From NCBI RefSeq assembly GCF_006494425.1, contig NZ_VHIV01000001.1:806001-870000 (forward strand): a stretch of 64,000 bases of DNA, written 5' to 3'. The translations under genes and the position numbers were made by a program. The notes under the pieces are model-generated. The model had not been told where the DNA came from and did not search any database. It saw only the letters and a program-made list of their open reading frames with translations. Below, piece after piece: positions 17,801 through 27,109 of this stretch (position 1 is its first letter; every line of letters begins with the position of its first letter). The stretch is from Bacillus dicomae (lineage in GTDB: Bacteria; Bacillota; Bacilli; Bacillales; Bacillaceae_G).

Positions 17801-20800
17801 GAAGCGGATGGTAATGAAGTACCGTCAACAACAACTGATCCTGTCACAAATTGTGTCCATGATGGTAAAGGGTCTGAGAAAACAACGTTTTTAGCTGGAA
17901 TATTCCCTGTATTCGTAATCGTAGTTGTATACGTAATCGTATCACCAATCGTTGCAAAAGCCTTATCTCCGATTTTAATCGTGTTTAAAATTGCACTTTG
18001 GATTTTTGTTGAAACAGTAGTAGAAGTAATGTTTTTTGAAACTGGTGGATTAGCCGGATTAACGATATGTTGAAAGTTAACGCTAGCTTGATTGGTAATT
18101 GGATTTATAGGTGGGATTTCATCTGCGATAATATTAAATGCCACAATGACAGATTGGTTTGGCGCGATATCACCAATTGGGACGCCTGTAATGATATTTG
18201 CATTTGGGATGCTAGTTCCGTTAAGTGTAAAACTATTCGGTTCAAATGAAGTTCCGTCTGGAATAAGGTCGGTAAAAATAACATTTGTTGCACTAACATT
18301 GCCGCTATTTGTAATTGTAACGGTGTAGATAATATCTTGCCCAATATCTACTGTTGACACATTTGAATTTTTTTGTGCAGTAAGGATAGCGCTATTAATT
18401 TGTGTGGTTGTTGTATTAGATTGATTAGAAGTTGTAATAGATGGCTGGCTAGGATCAACGACATAATGATATGTGATAGAAGCAGAATTAGAAATAGGAT
18501 TAAGTGTAGGAAGTGTAGTAACAGTTGCTTGGAATGTGACAATTGCCGTATTACCACCATTAATGGAACCGATATTTACACCAGTAGATAAATTAGCATT
18601 TGGAATAGTTTGCCCATTAACTGTGAAACTATTTGGAACGAAACTTAAATTGCTATCAAGTATATCGATAACGGTAATATCAGTTGCGGTCACATTCCCG
18701 GTATTAGGGAGGTTAAGTGTAAATGTTATTGTATTACCAACATCCGCAAAGGTAAGATCTGCTGTTTTTGTACTTATAATATTTGCGTTATTTATTTGAA
18801 GAAGCGTAGTGTTGGAAGTAGCTGAACTCGACACTGGAGGGTTAACAGGATCAACAGTAAACTCATATGTCGTTGATGCGGTATTCGGTGCTGGATTAAT
18901 AGGTGGAGTGCTGCTAACTGTAACTTGAAAGACGATACTATATATTTCATTTGGTGGAAGTGCTGCAAGTAATACACCTGTATTTGGATTCGCGTTAGGT
19001 TGTAAAACGCCATCAACGGTTAATGTTTTAGGAACAAATGTGAGTCCACTTGGTAATACATCTGTGAATATAATATTAGTTGCATCGGTATTGCCTACAT
19101 TGATAATAGAAGTAGTGTAAAAAGCAGTTTGCCCGATATCTGCATAGGATACACTTTCATTTTTCGTCATGGATAATATAGCTTCTGTAACTTGCGTGGA
19201 AACAGGATTACTAATAGAAGTTTCTGCATCAGGTGGTGAGACTAATTGATACGATGTCGATGAGAAATTTACAATTGGGTTTGCGGTTGGTAATGAGGTC
19301 ACGTTTACTTGGAAGGAAACATTTACTGTAGCCCCCGCTGTTATCGGTCCAATATTTACACCGTTTACTGGATTCGCACCACTTTGAGGAACTCCATTAA
19401 TGGAAAATGTGTTTGCAATAAATGTAGTTCCGCTCGGCATAGTATCTGTGAAAATAACATTTTGTGCAGATGAATTTCCATTGTTTGTTAAAGTGACAGT
19501 ATAAGTGAGTGTATCTCCGATGTGGCTAAATGCTTTATCAACTTGTTTAGATGAAAGAATGGTAGCTGTATTAATTGTAGTAAATGCTGCGTTTGAAGTA
19601 ACATTTCTTGAAACAATTGGTGCATTTGGATCAGCGATAAATGAGTAAGAAGCAGTAGCCGCATTGGCAATAGGATTTTGAACAGGAGTCGAAGTAGTGG
19701 TAACTTGAAATGCTATAGATATTGAGCTGTTAGGGGCAACTGATCCGGTTGTTATACCTGTATTAGGATCGAGTCCGATGTGTGTACTGCCATTGATTGT
19801 GACGCTATTCGGAATGAACGTTGTACCATCTGGTATAAGATCAGTGAAAGCAATATTCGTTGCATTTGTATTGCCATTATTCGTTAAAATTGTAGTATAG
19901 GTAATGGTATCACCTAGTGTTACAATTGTTTGATCGACCGATTTTACCATCGTTATCATAGCATCTAATACAGGGTTTGTAACGATATTCGTTGAAGTAG
20001 AAGTAGTAATAGGAGCTGCGCTTGGATCAACAGTAAAAGAGTATAAAATTGTATCGTTCCCCATAATTGAACTTGAAGGGGGTACAGAAATAACATTTAC
20101 TTGGAAAGTAACAGTTACTGTTGCGCCAGGGGCGATATTTGGTATAGTTACTCCGAGTGCTGGCCGTGCACCAAATTGCTGCATACCATTGATTGTGAAG
20201 GAATTTGGTATAAATGTAGTGTTAGCTGGAATAGCGCTTGTGAATGTAATATTCGTTGCTGTTGTATTTCCTGTATTTGTAATAGTAGATGTATACGTAA
20301 TCGTATCACCAACAGAAATAATGGATTTATCAGCATTTTTTGTGGTAGTTAATATTGCGCTATTTATTGTCGTAGTAACGGTATTCGATGAAGCGGTTTG
20401 AGTGATAACTGGTTGACTTGGATCGACAATATGCTGAAATTGTACAGAACTAAAATTAGAAATTGGATTTATACTTGGAATGTTTGTAATAAGTACGTTG
20501 AGAGTAATCACAGCCGTTCCATTTGGGGTTATATTTCCAATCTGAATCCCGTTAGATGGATTTCCGATTTGCTGTGGACCAGAATCATTTGTAAGAGTGC
20601 CAGATATGAATGTCGTTCCATCAGGTAAAGTATCCGTAAAAATTATATTTTGTGAAGTGACATTTCCAGGGTTACTTAATGTAATCGTATAAGAAATTGT
20701 ATCGCCAATTTTTGCGAAAGTTTTATCTACAGATTTGATTGCCACAATTTCCCCAGAATTTATTTGTGTCGAAACAGAATTAGATGTCGTATTTCGTGAA

Positions 20801-23800
20801 ACAAGTGGTAAATTAGGTCCTGTCATAAATTGATAATCAATAGAAGCGCCGTTTACAACTGGTGAGTTTGGTCCTCCAGGTCCGATTGTAAAAATAGGAT
20901 TTGGGATGCTAACTACTTGCACACGGAAGGTGACGTTTATAAAATCTCCTGCAATAATATCTCCAATGGGTATCCCGTTCGCTGGACTTACTCCAGGTAA
21001 TAAAACTCCGCCTACTCGAACGCTATCTTCTATAAATACTGTATTATTTGGAATTGGATCTGTAAAAATGATATTAGTAGCAGTTGAGTTACCTATATTT
21101 TCTAATAAAACAGTATACGTTAAAAATGAATTTCCAGGTGCGATGTCAGAGAATAGTCGATCCACACTTTTCGTTGCTTGAATAATTGCTTCGTTAATTT
21201 GGACTAAAGTTGGATTACTTGTAGCTGTTTCTGTCACCGGTGGCTGGGTAGGATCAACAATGATAGAGTATGTTGTGCTAGATTGGTTCAATGTAGGATT
21301 TGTAGCTGGTATTGAGCCAATAATAGCTTGAAAGCTAATTGTTGTCGTTCCTCCAACTGGAATTGAGTCTAAAGAGATTCCGCTATCTGGCCTAAATCCA
21401 AGTTGTGGGATGGAGTTAATTTGTACACTATCAGGAACGAATGAAAGTTCGGGTGGTAATATATCGATAAAAACAGGTGTGTTTGCGGTAGTATTTCCGC
21501 TATTAGTGAGGATAGTTGTATACGTAATTGTATCTCCAACAGCAGCAAATGCGCTGCTTGCAGTTTTTGTTGCGATAACAGAAGCAGTATTTACTTGTGT
21601 AAAAGTTTTATTGGATTGAACTGTTCGTGAAACCGGCGGCTCATTTATATCAACAATAAAGCTATATTGAAGTGATGATTTGTTCGGAATTGGATTAGGG
21701 GCTGGAAGTGTTGTAATGTTTACCTGAAAACTGAGTGTACTCGATGCATGTGCATTCAAGTTACCAATATTAATACCATTTTGTGGATTTGCATTCGGAG
21801 TGGTTACACCATTTATCTTAAAGCTATTTGGGACAAAGGTAGTACCGTTTGGAATTGTGTCTGTAAAAACAATGTTGTTTGCAGTAGTATTTCCTGTGTT
21901 TGTAACAGATGAAGTGAATGTAATCGTATCACCAATTGTAGCGAAAGTTGTACTCGCATTTTTATTTAAAAATAAAGTAGCATCAATAATTGGAGTAACC
22001 GTCGTATTCGTAATTGTACTATTAACAGCGGGTGATTGGTTTGGATTCACGGTGTATTCATAATTTACAAGAGCATTATTTGTTAATGTGCCACTAGGTG
22101 GTATCGCTAAAATTTGTGCTTGAAAAGTAATGAATACAGTATCTCCTGGGGGAATATCTGCTAAGTGAATACCAAGTGATGGATCTAACCCTGGCTGCGG
22201 AATATTATCGATAGTTACAGAGTTTTGGACAAATGAGGCGCCTGCACCGAGTCCATCTGTTAAAACTGTAGCGCTAGCAGGGATATTCCCTGTGTTCGTA
22301 ACTGCAATCGTATAAGTAACGATATCACCAATTGCAGCTGTCGGTGTATTCACTGATTTTGTAGCTACAATTGTAGCGTTATTAATTTGAGTCGTTATTA
22401 GATTACTTAACACATTGGCAGAAATTGGAGGTAAGTTAGGGTTTACGACATATTGATAAGATGTATTACTTTGATTAGGAATTGGATTCGGACTGGGTAT
22501 GGAGTTTACTTTTATCTGAAATGAGATTGTTGCACTTGTATTAGGGTTTATTGGATCAATTGCAATTCCACCTGCTGGATTTGTATTAGGGAGTGTATTT
22601 CCGTTTACTGTTACACTATTAGGGATAAATGATGTTCCGTTTGGAATTACATCTGTAAAAATTACATTTGATGCAAGTGTGTTCCCGTTATTCGTTAAAG
22701 TAGTTGTGTACGTAATAATATCATTTACGTTAGCAAACTGTTTATCTGCCGATTTTACAGCGGCAATCGTAGCATTATTAATAGTTGTCTGTACGGTGTT
22801 AGAGGCCACCATCTGCGTTACAACTGGTTTGGATGCGTCGTACGTGTATTGGAATGTAGTGCTCGATTGATTCGTAATTGGATTTGGAAGAGGAATAGTT
22901 GGTACAGAAACTTGGAATGAAACAGTACGTGATGAATTCGCTCCTATCGTACCAATTAAAATGCCATTAGCCGGGTTTGCATTAGCTATAGGGACACCGT
23001 TAATCGTTACAGTGTTAGGAAGGAAGATGGTACCAACTGGAATGATATCTGTAAACGTTACATTGGAGGCAGGGATATTGCCGTTATTCGTTAAAATCGT
23101 TGCATAAGTTATGACATCGCCAACATCAGCGGAATTTGTACTTGTTAGTTTCGTAGCAACAATATTAGCAGTATTAATTTGAGTCGTTACTATATTACTA
23201 GTAGCATTTCTCACAACAGCAGGTAAATTTGGATCAGCGATAAAGCTATATTGAAGTGCAGCACTGTTTTGAACTGGATTTGGTGAAGGTAAACTATTTG
23301 CACTAATTTGGAAAACAATTGTTGTAATTCCGCCTGCGGGAATAGTCCCAATTTGAAGACCGACACTTGGATCCGCACCTAGCTGTAAAGTACCGCCTAT
23401 AAAAATACTATTTGGTATGAGAGTCGTACCAGGAGGTAGTATATCAGTAACAACTACATTATTTGCGGGAGTATTTCCTGGGTTAGCTAGGGCAATGGTA
23501 TATGTGATTGGTTGCCCAACATCAGCAATAGTTACATCTACCTGTTTGACAATAACTACATTTGCTAAATTAATTTGTGTACTTACAGTATTACTTAAAG
23601 ATCTTTCTATAGTTGGTGGATCACCCGGATTTAAAATAAAACTATACTGTGTACTAGATGAATTTAATGTTGGGTTTTGTGTTGGTAAAGAGGTAACATT
23701 TACTTGATAAGAGACGGTAAGTGAGCTGTTAGCAGGAATGGAAGGTAACGGAACACCGACATTTGGATCGGCGTTATTTTGGAGTACACCATTAATAAGG

Positions 23801-26800
23801 AAAGTGTTTTGGATAAAGGTAGTACCGTCTGGATTCGGATCTACGAAAGTAGGGCTATCAGCAGAAACGCTTCCTGCATTCGTTAAAACGACGGTATAAG
23901 TTAATACATCCCCTACAGTAGCGAACCCTTTATCCACTGTTTTGGCTGAAATGACATTTGCATCGTTTACTTGCGTAAATGTAGTAGTTGAAGTAGTGTT
24001 CTTACTTACAGGCGAAGCGTTTGGATCAACGATAAAGTTATAAGAAATGGAGGCACTATTCGAAATAGGATTTGGGTTTGGAATGCTAGTTATTAATACT
24101 TGGAATGAAGCTGTAATCGTAGTATTAGCATTGATGCTACCAATATTGATGCTAGCTGGTGTTGCGCCCGGTTGAGTAACACCGTTAACTATAACACTGT
24201 TCGGTACAAAGGAAGTACCGTTCGCTATTGAATCGGATAGTAATACATTGTTCGCCGTAACATTTCCATTGTTTGTAAGAGCGAAGGTATAAGTTAATAC
24301 ATCTCCAACTTCCGCAAACGTTTTATCTACAGATTTAGTAGCTTGAAGGTTTGCTAGTCTAATTGTTGATGTAACAGAATTAGAATTTGCTATTTTTGCA
24401 GTTGGTGGCAGACTTGGATTTACAGTGTATAAATAAGAAGCGAAAGCATTATTAATGATAGGATTTTGGGCGGTAATATTGATGACAGTTACTTGGAAAG
24501 AAAGGGTAAAAGTGGCTCCGCCAGGAATTGTGCCGATAGGTAAAGCAATGAGAGAGTTTATATTTTGTAAAACACCATTGAGTGTTACAGAGCCTGGTGT
24601 TAATATCGTTCCATTTGGTAGTGGATCTGTTAGTTGCACGTTAGTGGCAGCTGTATTTCCACTGTTTGTCATAAGGATTGTATAACTTATCGTTTCGCCA
24701 ATTGTGGCAAATTGTTTGTTTGTTGATTTTGTTAATGTTACATTCGCATTGTTAATTTGAGTGGAAACAAGATTAGAAGAAATGTTTTTTGTAACGGGTG
24801 ATTGGCTTGGATTGACGGTGTACTGATAAGAAGCGCTTGAACCATTAGATACGACATTTAGCGCGGGTATTGTGTTTATTACTACTTGAAATGAAACATT
24901 TTTTGTTGAGCCAGTTGGGATGGATCCAATGTTCACGCCGTTAGCGGGATTGGCGCCCACTTGTGTCGTACCATCTATCGTGAAACTATTAAGGACAAAT
25001 GTTGTTCCGGTAGGAATAGCATCTGTAAAAATAATGTTGTTCGCACTTGTATTACCTGTACTTGTAAAGGAAACGGTGTACGTTAGTATATCACCAATAT
25101 CTGCAAAATTTTTATCTACTGCTTTTGCCATAGTTACAGTAGCGTTATTCACTTGAGTAGAAACGATATTGGTCGTATCAGTCCCACTTACTGCCGGTTG
25201 ATTTGGCACAGGAATGTATTGGTATGTTGTTGACCCACTATTTAATATTGGATTTGTTTGGGGAATAGAAGGAACGAGTACTTGAAATGAAACAGTAGTA
25301 GTAGAATTAGCAGCAATCGATCCAATTGATATACCATTAGCGGGATTGGCACCAGCTTGAGTAACTCCGTTAACAGTTACACTCCCTGGAATGAAAGTAG
25401 TCCCGCTAGGGATTGGATCTGTATATATAACGTTAGTTGCAGCGATATTTCCTATATTAGCTAAGGCAATACTGTAAGTTAGCGTTTCACCAATATCGGT
25501 AAAAAGTTTGTTAACTGATTTTGTACCATTAATATCTGCCAGGTTAACTTGTGTTCCAGCAGAGTTGCTTGTTGCAAGACCGTTAAAGGTTGTTCCTCCA
25601 GCAATTGGTGTATATTGAAATGTAATATTAGCAGTGTTAGAAATCGGATTTGGATTTGGAAGAGAAACGATAGTCGCTTGGAAAGATACTGTACGAGAAG
25701 CACTGTTATTAATTGTTCCAAGAGATATACCAGCGGCAGGATTTGCATTTGTTTGTGGTACGTTATCTACCCTTACAGTGCCAGGTATAAAGGAAGTACC
25801 GGTAGGAAGATTATCTATAAAAATAACGTTATTGGCGGGAAGAAGCCCAGTATTAGGAATCGTAACGGTATAAGTGACGACATCCCCAATTGCAGCGACA
25901 CTTTTATTTACGCTTTTCGTTGCTTGTATGTTAGGTGAATTTATGTTGATTTGTAAACCGACTGTATTTAACATATACGCGTCTCCGTTAGTAGTTAAAC
26001 GGATGGCGGCGGACACTTGGGAATTTGTTAAATAAGGGGAAATATCAATAGAAGTAATGTCCCAGCCTTGTCTCCCGGCTGAGATGTTTGTACCTGTAGA
26101 GGCACTTTGATTTCGCGTTCCAAATGTCCCAGTTGTATCTAAGTTTCCAGCAGCATTATTGACCTGAGAACCAAAAAAATTATTTACAGCATTATTTGGC
26201 CCAGATAATGCATTTAATGAACTGAAATTGGGTCCAAATAAAGCTTGATCCCCAGTTAAATCAGCATCTCCTTCGGTAGAACTTAAAAATAATCTCCCGC
26301 TTACAGGGCCTCCTGAAGGTGTTAAAAATCCTGAGACAGATACATCGGCACTACCAGTTTCTGCAGAAACACGGTTGCCTGCTACATAAATCGTTAAATT
26401 TCTTGCGGGTAATGTCCCATTCTGATAAGCGACGATAAGCGTCCATCCAGCTGAATTAATTGTTCCATTAGAAGCATCTATAGGATCTACAAGTCCGGGG
26501 ACGGCTCCTGTAGTATAGGAACCAGAACCTCCAGCTTGAATAAGAGTGGTTACGTCTGCTGACCGAGTGTAAAAGCCAAATGTAATAGAATTTGAAACGA
26601 AAGTTTGATTTGAAGCTGTAACAGTTGAAGGAGTAATCGAGTATGTTGAAACAGGTGTTGTAAAAGAAACCGGGTTTCCTAATACACTCGTAATGTTTTG
26701 ATCACGAGATAAATAGTTTCCACCCCAAACGAGTTCTGCGTAAAGAATCGTACTACCAGCAGGTATATTTAAAATAGCGGTAGAACTATTTTGTGTATAG

Positions 26801-26982
26801 TTTAACGTTGTACCAGCAGGAAAAGTAGTTACTTGTAAAGCGGTATTCGTAGTTGCGAATGCACCAATTGCCCCGATTGTACCAGCACGGTTTTGATTAC
26901 TAATTTTACTTAAGCCTAAAGTATTTCCTGTAATAGCGAGTGCGCCGTTAGTGGTGGTAGAAAATCGATTCGTAATGGGCAT
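11860..26982 (-). CDS. Giant DUF11-repeat protein, 5,040 residues, probable spore-surface fibre or adhesin
   Basis: A single uninterrupted 15.1-kb frame. Residues 1 to about 350 form a unique Ser/Thr/Asn/Gly-rich head. Then come 35 repeats of about 133 residues, each with a start like ATKSVDKxFAxIGDxITYT, a middle TGNTxATNVxFTDxIPxGTTF, then NGxxxPGANPxxGIxIGxI and SFQVxVxSIPxxNPI, the pattern of the DUF11 Ig-like repeat. A tail of about 45 residues ends in an aromatic YLWTWIWWN. No signal peptide, LPXTG sorting motif, membrane helix or S-layer-homology domain is visible. The start ATG follows AGGTGACAAC. A SigmaK-like promoter lies about 36 bases upstream, so mother-cell synthesis and assembly on the spore surface would explain the missing export signals. 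Neighbours are a beta-helix protein with a matching promoter and a polysaccharide operon. The function is inferred, not shown. Confidence 0.85.
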   Translation of the reverse strand: MPITNRFSTTTNGALAITGNTLGLSKISNQNRAGTIGAIGAFATTNTALQVTTFPAGTTLNYTQNSSTAILNIPAGSTILYAELVWGGNYLSRDQNITSVLGNPVSFTTPVSTYSITPSTVTASNQTFVSNSITFGFYTRSADVTTLIQAGGSGSYTTGAVPGLVDPIDASNGTINSAGWTLIVAYQNGTLPARNLTIYVAGNRVSAETGSADVSVSGFLTPSGGPVSGRLFLSSTEGDADLTGDQALFGPNFSSLNALSGPNNAVNNFFGSQVNNAAGNLDTTGTFGTRNQSASTGTNISAGRQGWDITSIDISPYLTNSQVSAAIRLTTNGDAYMLNTVGLQININSPNIQATKSVNKSVAAIGDVVTYTVTIPNTGLLPANNVIFIDNLPTGTSFIPGTVRVDNVPQTNANPAAGISLGTINNSASRTVSFQATIVSLPNPNPISNTANITFQYTPIAGGTTFNGLATSNSAGTQVNLADINGTKSVNKLFTDIGETLTYSIALANIGNIAATNVIYTDPIPSGTTFIPGSVTVNGVTQAGANPANGISIGSIAANSTTTVSFQVLVPSIPQTNPILNSGSTTYQYIPVPNQPAVSGTDTTNIVSTQVNNATVTMAKAVDKNFADIGDILTYTVSFTSTGNTSANNIIFTDAIPTGTTFVLNSFTIDGTTQVGANPANGVNIGSIPTGSTKNVSFQVVINTIPALNVVSNGSSASYQYTVNPSQSPVTKNISSNLVSTQINNANVTLTKSTNKQFATIGETISYTILMTNSGNTAATNVQLTDPLPNGTILTPGSVTLNGVLQNINSLIALPIGTIPGGATFTLSFQVTVINITAQNPIINNAFASYLYTVNPSLPPTAKIANSNSVTSTIRLANLQATKSVDKTFAEVGDVLTYTFALTNNGNVTANNVLLSDSIANGTSFVPNSVIVNGVTQPGATPASINIGSINANTTITASFQVLITSIPNPNPISNSASISYNFIVDPNASPVSKNTTSTTTFTQVNDANVISAKTVDKGFATVGDVLTYTVVLTNAGSVSADSPTFVDPNPDGTTFIQNTFLINGVLQNNADPNVGVPLPSIPANSSLTVSYQVNVTSLPTQNPTLNSSSTQYSFILNPGDPPTIERSLSNTVSTQINLANVVIVKQVDVTIADVGQPITYTIALANPGNTPANNVVVTDILPPGTTLIPNSIFIGGTLQLGADPSVGLQIGTIPAGGITTIVFQISANSLPSPNPVQNSAALQYSFIADPNLPAVVRNATSNIVTTQINTANIVATKLTSTNSADVGDVITYATILTNNGNIPASNVTFTDIIPVGTIFLPNTVTINGVPIANANPANGILIGTIGANSSRTVSFQVSVPTIPLPNPITNQSSTTFQYTYDASKPVVTQMVASNTVQTTINNATIAAVKSADKQFANVNDIITYTTTLTNNGNTLASNVIFTDVIPNGTSFIPNSVTVNGNTLPNTNPAGGIAIDPINPNTSATISFQIKVNSIPSPNPIPNQSNTSYQYVVNPNLPPISANVLSNLITTQINNATIVATKSVNTPTAAIGDIVTYTIAVTNTGNIPASATVLTDGLGAGASFVQNSVTIDNIPQPGLDPSLGIHLADIPPGDTVFITFQAQILAIPPSGTLTNNALVNYEYTVNPNQSPAVNSTITNTTVTPIIDATLFLNKNASTTFATIGDTITFTSSVTNTGNTTANNIVFTDTIPNGTTFVPNSFKINGVTTPNANPQNGINIGNLNAHASSTLSFQVNITTLPAPNPIPNKSSLQYSFIVDINEPPVSRTVQSNKTFTQVNTASVIATKTASSAFAAVGDTITYTTILTNSGNTTANTPVFIDILPPELSFVPDSVQINSIPQLGFRPDSGISLDSIPVGGTTTISFQAIIGSIPATNPTLNQSSTTYSIIVDPTQPPVTETATSNPTLVQINEAIIQATKSVDRLFSDIAPGNSFLTYTVLLENIGNSTATNIIFTDPIPNNTVFIEDSVRVGGVLLPGVSPANGIPIGDIIAGDFINVTFRVQVVSIPNPIFTIGPGGPNSPVVNGASIDYQFMTGPNLPLVSRNTTSNSVSTQINSGEIVAIKSVDKTFAKIGDTISYTITLSNPGNVTSQNIIFTDTLPDGTTFISGTLTNDSGPQQIGNPSNGIQIGNITPNGTAVITLNVLITNIPSINPISNFSSVQFQHIVDPSQPVITQTASSNTVTTTINSAILTTTKNADKSIISVGDTITYTSTITNTGNTTATNITFTSAIPANTTFIPNSFTINGMQQFGARPALGVTIPNIAPGATVTVTFQVNVISVPPSSSIMGNDTILYSFTVDPSAAPITTSTSTNIVTNPVLDAMITMVKSVDQTIVTLGDTITYTTILTNNGNTNATNIAFTDLIPDGTTFIPNSVTINGSTHIGLDPNTGITTGSVAPNSSISIAFQVTTTSTPVQNPIANAATASYSFIADPNAPIVSRNVTSNAAFTTINTATILSSKQVDKAFSHIGDTLTYTVTLTNNGNSSAQNVIFTDTMPSGTTFIANTFSINGVPQSGANPVNGVNIGPITAGATVNVSFQVNVTSLPTANPIVNFSSTSYQLVSPPDAETSISNPVSTQVTEAILSMTKNESVSYADIGQTAFYTTSIINVGNTDATNIIFTDVLPSGLTFVPKTLTVDGVLQPNANPNTGVLLAALPPNEIYSIVFQVTVSSTPPINPAPNTASTTYEFTVDPVNPPVSSSATSNTTLLQINNANIISTKTADLTFADVGNTITFTLNLPNTGNVTATDITVIDILDSNLSFVPNSFTVNGQTIPNANLSTGVNIGSINGGNTAIVTFQATVTTLPTLNPISNSASITYHYVVDPSQPSITTSNQSNTTTTQINSAILTAQKNSNVSTVDIGQDIIYTVTITNSGNVSATNVIFTDLIPDGTSFEPNSFTLNGTSIPNANIITGVPIGDIAPNQSVIVAFNIIADEIPPINPITNQASVNFQHIVNPANPPVSKNITSTTVSTKIQSAILNTIKIGDKAFATIGDTITYTTTITNTGNIPAKNVVFSDPLPSWTQFVTGSVVVDGTSLPSASIIDGVGINTINPNQTVTIIFQVQIVSNPTTFTPELQNLGFVNFQYNVGNALQAQPGNVETNVFVTSINSAILSAVKTASTAFANIGDTITYTILIQNSGNTNATNVNFSDLIPAGTTFVENSFAVNGSTIPGANPNNGVNIGTVSAGSSLTVTFQVIVTSTPPSNPITNVASIQFAFIVDPAAPPVTGTVTSNGASTQINNATVTTVLEANRTIVSTLDIITYTATLTNTGNFPANSVLLINGVPEGALFVPNSVTLNGISLPDASPTLGIPVGIIAPGDSATITFQFLANSIPSQGAIINQALTSYTYIVDPSQPPVTATSSSNTVSTAVVDASLSAIKNTDSLVQSTNGTITYTVVVQNNGNTTANTVTLTDLAPEGTAFIPNSVTINGVSAPGADPSVGIPLNSIAPSDIITITFQVIVQSIPSVNPISNIARIDYTFIADPTAPIISRTITSNPASTQISDANVLSLKAVNAQQATTGDILTYTITLENTGNIPATNLIFSDTIPEGTTFVDNSFTLNGTAILGANPNAGVTLPNLAANATHLISFQILINDSFSQQSMTNQSNTTYTIQPDPGQPSITETSTSNIVITNFVQAQLTITKTSNPTTVDIGGTILYISEVKNTGNVDAINIIFTDSIPAGTTFVSDSVTINGVLQPGANPENGISIGTIPPNSSKTILFQVQTNNPPTETEIANQSSATYQYVSIPTAPPVNRSATSNIVTTSLQNANIISVKQADITFVSIGQNITYTNKLQNIGTVPANNTVFIDNIPEGTIFIEDSLSINNVIQPGANPENGVILGTIQPNETVTISFQVQLTSIPPDNTVINISDTSYEYQIEPSSPIIQRRSLSNAVNTEIRTANVSAIKSANRSITRIGQIITYTVAVTNAGTVPITNTLLIDAIAAGTTFIPNSILVDGIPRPNENPITGITLDIILPNNTIIVTFQVNVVSIPSQNNINNIAVIHYEYQLDPSLPPISETTSSNTTNIQFIDVILIATKSANTVLANIDETIEYKILIQNNGSTTTNSIFFTDTIEDGTVFIPGSVIVNNTVLPAADPNIGFSIPNIVSSQATTITFQVSVTNLPAVNPTPNIANIVYDFIFNPDFAPIQKSTTSNTTFVQINDTNIVSLKTVDLTSVTIGDILTYTTTLTNTGNTDATAVVFTDNIPDGTTLTNTGNTDATAVVFTDNIPDGTAFIDGSVLVNNIPQLNANPSAGILVGTIAPNISIPVTFSVTAISLPASGRVQNQSTSRYTINGEEQISTSNITFTEVISANVVAAKTTPIQYASLQTIIPYTISITNNGNIQVKNIIVTDIIPTNTNFIENSVIVNGNARPNDNPLSGIQIDNIPPHATATILFQVRVTSIPQTNTISNTSTIEFQYTLPDRPPITETIISSAAVTEINHATLNSNKAVDLAFATVGDTLTYTITLNQTGNIAANDVVIQDMIPQGTTFIENSVIVNGETLPGVNPVSGIPIGTIIVGGDAIASFQVSVTSIPTPNELNNNAITTFNYIVNPNKAPVTNTTTTNTVTTTVQNDNVIAIKAVDFTSALPGQTLTYTITITNSGNITIEDILLVDMAPVDTTFVIGSVTINGINQPNANPENSITLGNLAPNESVIITFQVTISSSTLQSTINNDATISYTPIVGPTEPSIMINRQINTVTKQTNTVTTTVFDPMVSIEKTADKSIVVTGDTITFTLEVINHSPIPTINTSVLDIIPPGTTFIENSVTINGTPVPNIRPDTGMNIGALPADTVATITFKILVTSIPSNSTIINSATVTAAFQLTPQDPIITFIVNSNIVRIPVQFITATVVKNASVSSAYLNQFFDYTVRITNTSEISLSNVSLQDTIPAGLQFMNGTVSINGERSPLANPNIGFLVATNLEPSETIIVLFTVQVISPPVNNEFKNTANISLQLQASPTDPPITVTITSNENIVTFVPENPNETLPNLNCFFDGERFIRITPRNVRNYLWTWIWWN
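11995..25935 (-). repeat. Array of 35 diverged DUF11 coding repeats (about 400 bp each)
   Basis: Thirty-five successive xxxxKxxxxxxAxxGDxxTYT starts can be counted in the translation, at an average spacing of about 398 bp. Units differ at many positions; apart from one short exact duplication, no two neighbouring repeats appear identical, so the array is mostly old. Confidence 0.85.
14215..14352 (-). repeat. Perfect 69-bp tandem duplication inside the giant gene
   Basis: Bases 14215-14283 and 14284-14352 are identical. The duplication adds 23 in-frame residues, so the segment LTNTGNTDATAVVFTDNIPD occurs twice in repeat 30. Identity of both copies points to a recent slippage event. Confidence 0.95.
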
Positions 26983-27018
26983 GTTGTCACCTCATTTACA
27001 ATATAGTCTTGGTCAAAA

Positions 27019-27046
27019 TAGGATATGTGTGTGACAAATAAAGGGT
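27019..27046 (-). promoter_or_regulatory. SigmaK-like promoter of the giant repeat gene
   Basis: Read on the minus strand, AC (27046-27045) is followed after exactly 17 bases by CATATCCTA (27027-27019), a full match to CATANNNTA. The start codon at 26982 lies about 36 bases downstream, with AGGTG in between. Confidence 0.6.
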
Positions 27047-27109
27047 AACATGTACAAGTTGAATTGGGAAGGTGGATTTAAATGTCTAGTCTAGATAAGG
27101 GGATGGAGT

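Noticed and set aside
12116-25938. Many open frames of 60-129 codons on the plus strand across the giant gene
   Set aside because: They are antisense or shifted shadows of the repetitive coding sequence. They recur at the same place in successive repeats, lack ribosome sites and have biased composition.
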